From positions 1 through 59,554 of the forward strand of contig DATMAN010000047.1 of the NCBI GenBank assembly GCA_035560005.1: a stretch of 59,554 bases of DNA, in the 5' to 3' direction. This DNA is from Burkholderiales bacterium (GTDB taxonomy: Bacteria; Pseudomonadota; Gammaproteobacteria; Burkholderiales; Eutrophovitaceae). The notes below the pieces were generated by a model, which searched no databases, was not told the origin of the DNA, and saw only the letters and a list, made by a program, of their open reading frames with translations. This document shows, in pieces, positions 18,015 to 27,837 of the stretch. How positions within the stretch are numbered: position 1 is the first letter of the stretch; each line of letters opens with the position of its first letter. The position numbers and the translations under genes were made by a program.

Positions 18015-18920
18015 CTACCGTGGCTCGATGTGCCACAAGTGGCGACTCACTGACAACCAAGCCCCTACCCAGCCCAAGCCCGCGGACAGCCCCAAAAGGA
18101 AACCCAACGCGCGCCCGGACAGCCCTGGCAGGTGCAGGCCGGAGCCATACAGCGCGGCCACTTCGGCCAGTCCCCAGTTCAGCACATGCACCCCAGCGCT
18201 GACCAGCGCCCAGGCAGCCAGGCCCCCTGCCAGCCCTTGCAGGGCACCGAAGTACAGGAACGGCCTGCGGATAAAGGGGTTGGTGGCTCCGATGAGCTTC
18301 GACACTTCGATCTCGTCGCGCCGCGTCAGGATCTGCAGCCGAATGGTGTTGAAAGTGATCGCGATCAGCGCCAGCCCCAGCAAGGCGCCGAGCATCAGGA
18401 CCACCAAGCGCCCCAGGCCCAGGATGGCGTCGAGCTTGCGGGCCCAGTCGGAGTCGAGCTGAGCGCGCTCGACCTCCGGCCACTGGGTGGCCTCGGTCGC
18501 CAGCCGCTCGAGGCCGTCGGCCCCCCGGCGACGCACGGTGATCACGAAGGCGTCGGGTAGCGGGTTTTCCTGCAGCTCGTCGATCAGGTCGCCCAGCCCG
18601 GCGCTGCGCTGCAATCGTGCCAGCGCCTTGTCGCGCCCCACGAACTCGAACCGGGCCACGTCAGGATGGCTGCGCAGCCGCTCCTCGATGAGCATCACGT
18701 CCTGTTCGGTGGCGTCGAGGTTCATGAAGATGCTGACCTGTGGGTCGGCGGTGAACTGGCGCGAGAACCCGGCGATGCCTTCCAGCGCGACATAGAAGCC
18801 GGCCGGCAGCGCCAGCGCGATGCCGAAGACTGCGACGTTGAACGCCGTAGCCAGCGGCTGGCCGGCCAGCCGCGCCAGGGTTTCGCGCAGCGTGTCGAAA
18901 TGGGCGAGCAGCCAGTTCAT
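18015..18920 (-). CDS. ftsX: Cell division protein FtsX
   Basis: 301 residues: N-terminal cytoplasmic part, a first helix near 27-50, a periplasmic domain (about 55-170) and three further helices with a large C-terminal loop. The stretch IRLQILTRRDEIEVSKLIGATNPFIRRPF is a strong FtsX signature. With FtsE it controls peptidoglycan hydrolases at the septum. Its ATG overlaps the ftsE stop codon. The rpoH promoter lies in the short gap downstream. Confidence 0.95.
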   Translation of the reverse strand: MNWLLAHFDTLRETLARLAGQPLATAFNVAVFGIALALPAGFYVALEGIAGFSRQFTADPQVSIFMNLDATEQDVMLIEERLRSHPDVARFEFVGRDKALARLQRSAGLGDLIDELQENPLPDAFVITVRRRGADGLERLATEATQWPEVERAQLDSDWARKLDAILGLGRLVVLMLGALLGLALIAITFNTIRLQILTRRDEIEVSKLIGATNPFIRRPFLYFGALQGLAGGLAAWALVSAGVHVLNWGLAEVAALYGSGLHLPGLSGRALGFLLGLSAGLGWVGAWLSVSRHLWHIEPR

Positions 18921-19570
18921 TCGGCGAGCCTGCCCTGTTCGAGGTGCAGCCGGCGCGCGCCCAGGCGGTCGATCAGGGACAGATCGTGGGTGGCGATCAA
19001 CACGGTAACACCCACCTGATTGAAGGCTTTGAACATGCCGATGATCTCGTCGGCATAGGCGGCGTCCAGGTTGCCGGTCGGCTCGTCGGCCATGAGGATG
19101 GCTGGCCGGTTGACGATGGCGCGCGCGATACAGAGACGCTGCTGCTCGCCACCGGAGAGCGTGATGGGTCGTGCCCTTTCCCGGCCCAGCAGGCCTACCT
19201 TGTCCAGCGCCGCACGCACGCGGCGCGCGATTTCGCGGCGCGGGAAGCCGCTGATGGTCAGCGGCAGCGCCACGTTGTCGAACACGCTGCGGTCGAACAG
19301 CAGTTTGTGGTCCTGAAAGATCAATCCGAAATTGCGCCGCAGGAACGGGATCGCTCCCGCTCTCATGGCGCTGACGTTCTGGCCGTTGATGAGCACGCTG
19401 CCAGCGCTCGGCCGTTCGATGGCGGCGATCACCTTCAACAGAGTGCTTTTGCCGGCGCCGGAGCGACCGGTGACGAACACCATTTCCCCGGATTCGATGC
19501 GCAGGCTCACGTCCTGCAGCGCCTGATATCCGCCAAGGTAGCGCTTGGATACGTGGCTGACCGTGATCAT
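18917..19570 (-). CDS. ftsE: Cell division ATP-binding protein FtsE
   Basis: 217 residues; an ABC ATPase with Walker [10 protein letters not shown], signature LSGGEQQR and Walker [13 protein letters not shown]. The opening [23 protein letters not shown] is FtsE-like, so ATG 19570 is chosen over the longer frame start. Partner of FtsX in the divisome. ftsY lies 57 bases upstream. Confidence 0.95.
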   Translation of the reverse strand: MITVSHVSKRYLGGYQALQDVSLRIESGEMVFVTGRSGAGKSTLLKVIAAIERPSAGSVLINGQNVSAMRAGAIPFLRRNFGLIFQDHKLLFDRSVFDNVALPLTISGFPRREIARRVRAALDKVGLLGRERARPITLSGGEQQRLCIARAIVNRPAILMADEPTGNLDAAYADEIIGMFKAFNQVGVTVLIATHDLSLIDRLGARRLHLEQGRLAE

Positions 19571-19627
19571 GCGCTCAGTTGCGCGTCCTCCGGGCGACAC
19601 GGCGCAAGAGCCGGCACCGTGCGGGCG

Positions 19628-20575
19628 TCATTCGAACAGCGCGTCGACGAATGCCCTGACGTCGAACGGCTGCAAGTCGTCGATACCCTCGCCCACGCCG
19701 ACGAAGCGCAGGGGGATCGGCTTGTGGCGCGCAATTGCCGCGATCGCGCCGCCCTTGGCGGTACCATCGAGTTTGGTCACGATCAGCCCGGTCACGCCCA
19801 GCGCGGCATCGAATGCCTTGACCTGCGCGACCGCGTTCTGGCCGTTGTTGGCGTCGAGCACCAGCAACACTTCGTGCGGCGCGCCGGGCAGCGCCTTGCC
19901 GATCACGCGCTTGACCTTCTTGAGCTCCTCCATCAGGTGCGGCTGCGTGGGCAAGCGCCCGGCGGTATCGGCGATCACCACATCGATGTTTCTTGCCACC
20001 GCGGACTGTACCGCGTCGAAGATCACGGCCGCCGTATCGCCGTTGGTCTGCGCGACCACCGAGACGCCGCTGCGATCGCCCCACGCCTCGAGCTGTTCGC
20101 GTGCCGCCGCGCGGAAGGTGTCGCCGGCAGCGAGCAGCACCGACAGGCCCTGCGCGCCGAAGCGCCTGGCCAGCTTGCCGATGGAGGTCGTCTTTCCCGA
20201 GCCATTGACTCCGGCCATCAGGATCACGAACGGGTGCGAAGCCGCAACGTCGAGCGGCTGCTGCAACGGCGCGAGCAGCTCCAGCAGCACGGACTTCAGC
20301 GCCTCGCGCACCCGGACGGCATCATCCGTTCGATCGCGCTTGACGATCTCGCGTGTGCGTGCCAGCAAATAAGCGGTGGCGTCCACGCCGACGTCGCAGC
20401 TCACCAGCACGCTCTCCAATTCCTCGAACAGCGCTTCGTCGATGCGGCGACCGCCGGCGAGCAGCGTCGACAGTTGCCGGGACAGCCGGGCCCGAGTGGC
20501 GGCCAGTCCCTCGCGCAAGCGCGATGTCCAGTCGGTGGCGCGCTCCTGCTTGTCACGTTTCTGGAAACTAAACAT
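19628..20575 (-). CDS. ftsY: Signal recognition particle receptor FtsY
   Basis: 315 residues with the N and G domains of SRP GTPases: G1 GVNGSGKTTSIGKLA, DTAGRLPTQ, and G4/G5 TKLDGTAKGG. It lacks a long acidic A domain, so it is a short FtsY with a brief basic start (FSFQKRDKQERATDW). It receives ribosomes with SRP at the membrane. ATG 20575 gives the family-like N-terminus; an upstream ATG adds a Cys/Arg-rich stretch. Divergent from the M16 peptidase gene. Confidence 0.95.
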   Translation of the reverse strand: MFSFQKRDKQERATDWTSRLREGLAATRARLSRQLSTLLAGGRRIDEALFEELESVLVSCDVGVDATAYLLARTREIVKRDRTDDAVRVREALKSVLLELLAPLQQPLDVAASHPFVILMAGVNGSGKTTSIGKLARRFGAQGLSVLLAAGDTFRAAAREQLEAWGDRSGVSVVAQTNGDTAAVIFDAVQSAVARNIDVVIADTAGRLPTQPHLMEELKKVKRVIGKALPGAPHEVLLVLDANNGQNAVAQVKAFDAALGVTGLIVTKLDGTAKGGAIAAIARHKPIPLRFVGVGEGIDDLQPFDVRAFVDALFE

Positions 20576-20642
20576 ACTGCGGCGCTGTCCACAAGAGCGC
20601 CCGCCATTCATGGAAGACCCGCGAATTCTAGAGCCTCCATCG

Positions 20643-22040
20643 ATGATGGTCACGCGCCTCCTGCGCTGTGCGCACCTGCTTTGCGCCGTGTGGGCGATGG
20701 CAACCGCGAGGGCGGCAGCACCAGCGCCAGAAGTTCCGGTTCACCGGCACACGCTCGCCAACGGCCTTCAGGTCCTGGTGAAAGCCGACCGCCGCGCGCC
20801 GGTCGCGGTATCGATGATCTGGTATCGGGTCGGCAGCGCCGACGAAGGCAACGGCCAGACCGGAATTTCGCATGTGCTCGAGCACATGATGTTCAAAGGC
20901 ACGAGCACGCTCGCGCCGGGCGAATTCTCCAGGAGAATCGCGCGCGCCGGCGGCCGCGACAACGCCTTCACCTCGAGGGACTACACCGTCTATCACCAGC
21001 GCTTGCCCAAGGAGCAGCTGCCGCTCGCGCTCTCTCTCGAAGCCGATCGCATGGCGAATCTCAGAATGAGTGAAGAGGAGTTCGCGAGGGAGATGCGCGT
21101 GGTGATGGAAGAGCGGCGTCAACGCGTGGAGGACAGCCCTCACGCGCTGCTGTTCGAGCAGCTTCTGGCAACCGCGCTGCTGGTGAACCCCGAGCGCCAG
21201 CCGATCATCGGCTGGATGCACGATCTGGAAAATCTGAGGCTTTCCGATACACAGCGCTGGTACGACAGCTGGTACGCTCCGAACAATGCCACGCTGGTGG
21301 TGGCGGGCGACGTCGATCCGGACGCGGTGTTCGATCTGGCCGAGCGGCACTTCGGCGCCCTTGCACCACGCACGCTGCCGCAACGCAAGGCCAGGCACGA
21401 GCCGGTCCAGCGCGGCATCCGGCGCATCGCGGTCAAGGCAAGCGCCGAGCTGGGGCAGGTGGTGCTGGCCTATCGCGTGCCGGTGCTCCGGGATCTCGAC
21501 GGCGGTCAGGAGCCTTACGCGCTTTGGATGCTGTCGGAGATTCTGGACGGCCATGACGCCGCGCGTCTGCCGCGTGCGCTGGTGCGCGAAGCGCAGATCG
21601 CCAATCAGGTGAGCGCCAGTTACGACGGACTCGGGCGCGCCAGCGGGCTCTTCGTGGTGAGCGCCACGCTCGCACCCGGGCGCAGTCCACAGGAGTTCGA
21701 AGCAGCCTGGCGCGCCCAGTTGCGCCAGGTGATCGAGGCGGGCATTTCGCAGGCAGAGATGAAACGAGTCAAGGCGCAGGCGGTGGCCTCCCAGATCTAT
21801 CAGCAGGATTCGGTGTTCGCCCAGGCCTCGCAGATCGGCCGTTTCAACGCGCTCGGCCTGCCGCTTGACGCCGCCACTCGTCTGATCCGCAAGCTGGAAA
21901 CGGTGTCGCCCGAGCAGGTGCGCGAAGCCGCGCGCAGATACCTGCTCGACGACGTGCTGACCGTGGCCGTGCTCGAACCGCAGCCGATCGATCAGCCGCG
22001 CGCGCAGACCCTGCCCGAGCCAACCGATGAGCATCGCTGA
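20643..22040 (+). CDS. M16 (pitrilysin) zinc peptidase, catalytic partner
   Basis: 465 residues with a signal peptide (LLRCAHLLCAVWAMATARAAA). The inverted zinc motif HVLEH lies in GISHVLEHMMFKGT, and the third ligand is in the following VVMEERRQ region, so this subunit should be active. C-terminal M16C domain follows. It probably acts in the periplasm on small proteins or peptides. Two adjacent ATGs (20643, 20646) fit the signal sequence. Its end overlaps the second M16 gene by 14 bases. Confidence 0.92.
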   Translation: MMVTRLLRCAHLLCAVWAMATARAAAPAPEVPVHRHTLANGLQVLVKADRRAPVAVSMIWYRVGSADEGNGQTGISHVLEHMMFKGTSTLAPGEFSRRIARAGGRDNAFTSRDYTVYHQRLPKEQLPLALSLEADRMANLRMSEEEFAREMRVVMEERRQRVEDSPHALLFEQLLATALLVNPERQPIIGWMHDLENLRLSDTQRWYDSWYAPNNATLVVAGDVDPDAVFDLAERHFGALAPRTLPQRKARHEPVQRGIRRIAVKASAELGQVVLAYRVPVLRDLDGGQEPYALWMLSEILDGHDAARLPRALVREAQIANQVSASYDGLGRASGLFVVSATLAPGRSPQEFEAAWRAQLRQVIEAGISQAEMKRVKAQAVASQIYQQDSVFAQASQIGRFNALGLPLDAATRLIRKLETVSPEQVREAARRYLLDDVLTVAVLEPQPIDQPRAQTLPEPTDEHR

Positions 22041-23352
22041 CGCAGCCCGATGCGCGCTCCTGGCGATCTTCTGCGGCCTCGCTCTGGAGGCACCGGCGGC
22101 ATTGCCCATCGAGACCTGGCGTGCAGACAGCGGTGCCAAGGTTCTGTTCATGGAAGTGCGCGATCTGCCGATCATCGACGTTTCGGTGGAGTTTGCCGCC
22201 GGCACGAGCCGGGACCCGCGCGACAAGGCCGGGCTCGCGCGGCTGACCGTGCACATGATGCGATTGGGCGCGGGTTCGCTGAGCGAGTCGGGCGTTTCCG
22301 ATCGCCTGGCTGACGTCGGGGCCCGGCTGGTGTCGCGACTCGATGTGGACCGTGCCGGCTACGCGTTGCGCACGCTGTCCGCACCGCAGGCCCGCGAAGC
22401 GGCTGTGTCCGTGCTCGAGGCGATCCTGGCCGAACCGGCTTTCGACGCCGGAATCTTCGAGCGCGAGAGAACACGCGCGCTGGCGGGACTGCGCGAAGCG
22501 CTGAGCCGTCCCGGCACGATCGCAGAAAGGCAGTTGCAGGCGCGCCTGTATCCGGGACACCCCTACGGTTTACCCGCGAGCGGCGATTTGGATTCGCTGG
22601 CCCGGCTCACGCGCGAGGACCTGCTCTGGTTCCACCGCCAGCACTACGTGGCCGACCGGGCGGTAGTGGCGATCATCGGCGATCTGTCGCGAACGCAGGC
22701 GCAGCACCTGGCACAGCGCTTGACCGCCCGCTTGCCGACTACCAGTGGCGTGCCGCGCGCCCTGCCGCCAGTGCCGCCGCTGGAAGCCGCCGTGGAAGCC
22801 TGGGTGGAGCATCCGGCCAGCCAGGCCTATCTGCGCATCGGCGCGCTTGGATTGCGACGCGGTGATCCGGACTTCTACGCCCTGTGGCTTGCCAACCAAG
22901 TGCTGGGCGGAGGCGGATGGACGTCACGGCTTACCGCCGAGCTGCGCGAGAAGCGCGGACTGACCTACAGCGCCGGCAGCTACTTCGCGCCCTCCGCGCT
23001 GGAAGGTCCGTTCGTGCTCGTGGCGCAGACCCAGCGCGCGCAGGCGGCCGAGGCCTTGGCGGTGATGCGCGAGACTTTGCGGCGTTTCGTGGAAGAAGGC
23101 CCGGGCAAGGAGGAGCTGGAGGCCGCGAAGCAAAACGTCATCGGCGGCTTCGTTTTGCGAGTGGACAGCAACGAGAAGATCCATGAATACCTCGGGCTGA
23201 TCGGCTTCTACGATCTGCCGCTCGACTACATCGAGCGCTTTCCGCGAGAGATCGGCAAGCTTACCGTGCAGCAGGTGCGCGAGGCGGTGCGCCGGCGCAT
23301 CGATCCGGCGCGCATGGTCACCGTGGTGGTGGGACCGCCTGCCGGCGGCTGA
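22027..23352 (+). CDS. M16 peptidase-like protein, non-catalytic partner
   Basis: 441 residues with a signal peptide ending around APAALP. The fold matches M16, but the zinc site is lost: the place of HxxEH reads RLTVH. It keeps the C-terminal Arg/Tyr pair motif in TAELREKRGLTYSAGSYF that binds substrate in the non-catalytic subunit of heterodimeric M16 enzymes. It overlaps the active subunit gene, so the two likely form one heterodimer in the periplasm. Confidence 0.92.
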   Translation: MSIADAARCALLAIFCGLALEAPAALPIETWRADSGAKVLFMEVRDLPIIDVSVEFAAGTSRDPRDKAGLARLTVHMMRLGAGSLSESGVSDRLADVGARLVSRLDVDRAGYALRTLSAPQAREAAVSVLEAILAEPAFDAGIFERERTRALAGLREALSRPGTIAERQLQARLYPGHPYGLPASGDLDSLARLTREDLLWFHRQHYVADRAVVAIIGDLSRTQAQHLAQRLTARLPTTSGVPRALPPVPPLEAAVEAWVEHPASQAYLRIGALGLRRGDPDFYALWLANQVLGGGGWTSRLTAELREKRGLTYSAGSYFAPSALEGPFVLVAQTQRAQAAEALAVMRETLRRFVEEGPGKEELEAAKQNVIGGFVLRVDSNEKIHEYLGLIGFYDLPLDYIERFPREIGKLTVQQVREAVRRRIDPARMVTVVVGPPAGG

Positions 23353-23355
23353 AGC

Positions 23356-24663
<1,308 letters not shown>

Positions 24664-24673
24664 CCGCGCGCCT

Positions 24674-25444
24674 TCAGGGCACGCGATGCTCGACGTGATA
24701 GCGCGTGTAGATCTGCGCGAGCGTCCCCTCGGCGAGCAGCCGTTCCAGCACCCGATCGACCTCGCCACGCAACGCCTCGTCGGCGTTGCGCAGGGCCACT
24801 GACACCTGCCAGCTCAGCTCGGGCGTCGTCTCGTAAGCGTGCACCAGGCGCAGGCCGGCATCCGGGCGGCGCGCAGCGTGGTACGCGAAGGTGGCCGGGT
24901 TGACGGCGACGGCATCGAGCGCGCCACGCAACAGATCTTCGATCATGTCTTGCTCGAACGCGTACGGCGAGGTCCGGATTCCTTTCTTGCCCAGAACGAC
25001 GCTGGCGAGCGAGCCTACCATCACGCCGACCTTGCGCCCGTCGCGCAGATCGTCGAATCCTAGGACCGCGGACGCATCGCCGCGCAGACCGAGCGCCACG
25101 CCGGTGCGGTGATACGGACGCGAAAGCAGCAACCGGCCCTCGTATACGGCCGGATCGTTGACGCTGTCGAGCAGCATGTCGCAGTTGACCTGCGAGATCC
25201 GGCGCCGCGCCACGATCCATTCGGTGGTCAGACCCACGCCCAGTCCCTCGGCGATCTTGCGCGCCAGCTCGAGCTGGAAGCCGGGCTCGTCAGGTCTGTT
25301 CGCCGCGTAAGGCAGCGCGTCGGGGTTGGCGCACACCGAGATCGTCCCGCGCGCCTTGATTTCCTCCAGGGTCCTGGCGTGCAGCAGCGGCGCTGCGAGC
25401 AGCAGCGCGGCAGTGCTGAGCCATAGCAGGATACGCGTGCTCAT
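24674..25444 (-). CDS. XoxJ/MxaJ-type periplasmic solute-binding protein
   Basis: 256 residues with a signal peptide (LLWLSTAALLLAAPLLHA). The mature part is a family 3 solute-binding fold (TISVCANPDALPYAANRPDEPGFQLELA) typical of proteins encoded with PQQ methanol dehydrogenases. XoxJ/MxaJ is thought to help activate or mature the dehydrogenase rather than feed a transporter; no transporter genes are present. It overlaps the cytochrome gene by four bases (ATGA). Confidence 0.88.
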   Translation of the reverse strand: MSTRILLWLSTAALLLAAPLLHARTLEEIKARGTISVCANPDALPYAANRPDEPGFQLELARKIAEGLGVGLTTEWIVARRRISQVNCDMLLDSVNDPAVYEGRLLLSRPYHRTGVALGLRGDASAVLGFDDLRDGRKVGVMVGSLASVVLGKKGIRTSPYAFEQDMIEDLLRGALDAVAVNPATFAYHAARRPDAGLRLVHAYETTPELSWQVSVALRNADEALRGEVDRVLERLLAEGTLAQIYTRYHVEHRVP

Positions 25445-25782
25445 GGATGCTCCTCGGGTTTGAGGTTGCGGATGAATTTCACGATCTCCCAGATCTGTTC
25501 ATCGGTGAACACACCGCCGAACGCCGCCATGCGGCCGGGTTTGCCGTTCTTGATCATGTTGAACAACTGCTGGTCGGTGCTGGACGAGTTCATCAGCTGC
25601 GGCCCCTTGCCCGCCTTGCGCCCGTAATCCTCGTGGCAGAAGCCGCAGATATTGCGGAAGGTACCCTTGACGTCGAACGGCTTCTTCGCCTCGTCAGCCC
25701 GGGCCGGCGTGGCGCCGGCCATGACCGCCAGCAACGCCGCCGTCGCCGCGGCCAACCTGAATCTTGTTGCGCTACTCGTCAC
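25441..25782 (-). CDS. Small cytochrome c, likely XoxG-type electron acceptor
   Basis: 113 residues with a signal peptide cut near ARADEA. One heme site CGFCH is at about residues 46-50, and the likely axial Met is in GKPGRMAAFGG. It is shorter than most XoxG proteins. Between the dehydrogenase and the XoxJ gene it should take electrons from the PQQ enzyme. The start is GTG 25782 with AGGA seven bases upstream. Confidence 0.88.
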   Translation of the reverse strand: MTSSATRFRLAAATAALLAVMAGATPARADEAKKPFDVKGTFRNICGFCHEDYGRKAGKGPQLMNSSSTDQQLFNMIKNGKPGRMAAFGGVFTDEQIWEIVKFIRNLKPEEHP

Positions 25783-25878
25783 TCGTCAGTCCTCTTGTTG
25801 CTCTGATAGATGCCATGCTGCGCTGGTTTCCTGGCGCAAGGCGCCGCTCATAACGCGCTGCACGCCGGTTGCGCCGAC

Positions 25879-25914
25879 AAAAAAACGAGGGCGGGAACCA
25901 CGGTTCCCGCCCTC
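25879..25914 (-). terminator. Rho-independent terminator after the PQQ dehydrogenase gene
   Basis: A long GC-rich stem (GAGGGCGGGAAC at 25887 with its complement ending 25914) is followed on the minus strand by seven T (25879-25885). It separates the dehydrogenase transcript from the cytochrome gene, so the latter may depend on read-through or its own promoter. Confidence 0.88.
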
Positions 25915-25951
25915 TTGTTGTGGAGCGCCAGTATAACCGCTTTCGGCGCTC

Positions 25952-27706
25952 TTATGGCAGAGCGAACACCTTCAGCACGCCCGCGTCCTTGGGCATGCTG
26001 ACCCAGGGCTCGCCCCACAGGTCGCCATAGCCATCACCGACCAGCGAGCCCCAGCCAGTCATGACCGCGACGTACTGCTTGCCCTTGGCCATGTAGCTGA
26101 TGATGCCGCCGTTGTGGCCCGTGCCGTTGTTGTGGCTCCAGAGCTTGCGTCCGCTGCGGGCATCGTAGGCAACCAGCATGCCGTCGGCCTCGGGCACGAA
26201 CAGCAGATCGCCGGCGGTGGTCAGCAGACCGGCGTGCGGCGGCACCCGATAGGGGATTTCGAACTTGATCTTGCCGGTGATGGGATCGCGCGCGCGGATA
26301 TGCCCACGGGCGGGCTTGCCGTCCGGCGTGGTCTTATTGAAGGTAAAGTTCGCGCCGATGTTGAGCTGGGCAAAGGGCTCCAGGATCGGTTCGGTGCGCA
26401 CCACCTCGAGATCCATGCACCATTCGAACCCGACCTTGTAGAGTAACCCCGTCTTGGGGCTGTAGGTGCCCGCGTTCCAGCTGTAGCCGCCGGCGATGGC
26501 CGGGCACAGGTCCTTGTGCTTTCCTTCCGCCAGATCGCGACGACCGACCAGCTCGCCGGTGCGCGGGTTGATGCTCTCGACAAAGTTGATGTTGTCAACG
26601 CCGGGGTAGACGTTGACGACCTTCATGTTGCGATCGAACACGTAGACGAACCCATTCTTGCTCGGGTGCACCACGTAGGTCTTGCCGCCCTTGTCGATGA
26701 ACATCAGCTCGCCCGAGGCCGGGTCGAAGTCCCAGGCGTCGTGCGGCAGCACCTGGAAGTACATCTTCAGCTCGCCGCTGTCCGGGTCGAGTCCGATGAT
26801 CGAAGACGTGTACAGATTGGTGCCCGGACGCGGGCCCTCGGTCATCCACTTGTCGCCGGCCCAGTCGTAGAGCGGCGCCGGGTTGCCAGTGCCCCACCAC
26901 ACGGTGTTGGTTTGCGGGTCGTAGCTGCCGGCCATCCAGCCGCCGCCGCCGCCGGTGCGCCAGGACTCGCCGCCCCAGGTGTTGCGCGCATCGGACTTGG
27001 TGCCCTCGTTGCCGGCCACGGTGAAAAACTCCCACACTTTCTCGCCGGTCTTGGCGTTCACACCGAACATCGGCCCGCGATAAGGCCACTCGCCGCCCTG
27101 CGCGCCGATAACGACCTTGTCCTTGACGAGCAGGGGCGCTCCGGTGAACCCGACGGTGAGCTTTTCCGAGTCCACCAGCTTGGTTTCCCAGTTGAGCTTG
27201 CCGGTCTTGGCATCGACCGCAACCAGTTTGCCGTCCAGCGTGCCCATGTAGATGTTGCCGTAGCCGGCCGCGATGCCGCGGTTGTACGGTCCGTGGGTCT
27301 GGCGCGCCACCAGGTCTTCGTTGAGCTTCTGCTTGTAGGTCCAGAGGACTTGACCGGTCGCGCCGTCCAGCGCGTAGAGCTGGTTGTAAGGGCTCGAGTA
27401 GTAGAGCACGCCGTCGATGGCGAGTGGGAACCCCTGCAGGCCGCGATTGGCGCGCGAGGCCACGTGCGACCACGCTTCCTTCAGGTTCTTCACGTTGCCG
27501 GTGTTGATCTGATTGAGCGGGCTGTAGTGCCACGACTTGTAGGTGCCATGGTAGGTCATCCAGTTGCCCGGCTCCTTTTCTGCATTGAGCAAACGGTTGC
27601 CGTCGACCTGCGCAGCGTGCACCGGTGCTGCGAACAGCACCGCGGACATGGCCGCGGCGGCCGCTCCAGTCACCCATACGTGGCTGCGACGCTTCGGAAT
27701 TCGCAT
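25952..27706 (-). CDS. PQQ-dependent methanol/ethanol dehydrogenase, lanthanide type
   Basis: 584 residues with a signal peptide and an eight-bladed PQQ propeller (repeated W-docking motifs such as GQVLWTYK, GKLNWET, GEKVWEFF, GRKLWSHN). The active-site Asp326 is followed two residues later by Asp328 (WDFD), the extra carboxylate that binds lanthanides in XoxF and ExaF/PedH enzymes; calcium MxaF has Ala there. Other metal ligands fit: Glu206 (GGEWPYRG) and Asn275 (TGNPAP). The vicinal Cys-Cys found in most such enzymes is missing: the site reads LVARQTHGPYNRG. Periplasmic; the substrate cannot be told from sequence. ATG 27706 is preferred. Confidence 0.92.
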   Translation of the reverse strand: MRIPKRRSHVWVTGAAAAAMSAVLFAAPVHAAQVDGNRLLNAEKEPGNWMTYHGTYKSWHYSPLNQINTGNVKNLKEAWSHVASRANRGLQGFPLAIDGVLYYSSPYNQLYALDGATGQVLWTYKQKLNEDLVARQTHGPYNRGIAAGYGNIYMGTLDGKLVAVDAKTGKLNWETKLVDSEKLTVGFTGAPLLVKDKVVIGAQGGEWPYRGPMFGVNAKTGEKVWEFFTVAGNEGTKSDARNTWGGESWRTGGGGGWMAGSYDPQTNTVWWGTGNPAPLYDWAGDKWMTEGPRPGTNLYTSSIIGLDPDSGELKMYFQVLPHDAWDFDPASGELMFIDKGGKTYVVHPSKNGFVYVFDRNMKVVNVYPGVDNINFVESINPRTGELVGRRDLAEGKHKDLCPAIAGGYSWNAGTYSPKTGLLYKVGFEWCMDLEVVRTEPILEPFAQLNIGANFTFNKTTPDGKPARGHIRARDPITGKIKFEIPYRVPPHAGLLTTAGDLLFVPEADGMLVAYDARSGRKLWSHNNGTGHNGGIISYMAKGKQYVAVMTGWGSLVGDGYGDLWGEPWVSMPKDAGVLKVFALP

Positions 27707-27801
27707 CTTGAAACTCCCCCTAAGAACCATCGCCGATCGGAAAGACAAGAACGCCGGGAGGCCGGCGAGTTCACCCGCCCGGCGTGGGTACGCCACTGCC
27801 T

Positions 27802-27825
27802 GTTGTCGCGCACGCGCGCGACAAC
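27802..27825 (-). other. Hairpin downstream of mutM
   Basis: A ten-base-pair perfect stem (GTTGTCGCGC and complement) with a four-base loop sits 13 bases after the mutM stop. No T-run follows, so it may be a weak terminator or an RNA-stabilising structure. Confidence 0.45.
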
Positions 27826-27837
27826 GGCAAAGACGCG

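Noticed and set aside
18944-21073. A 709-codon + strand frame over ftsE, ftsY and the M16 start
   Set aside because: Antisense of ftsE and ftsY, with the same low-information composition; no recognisable domain.
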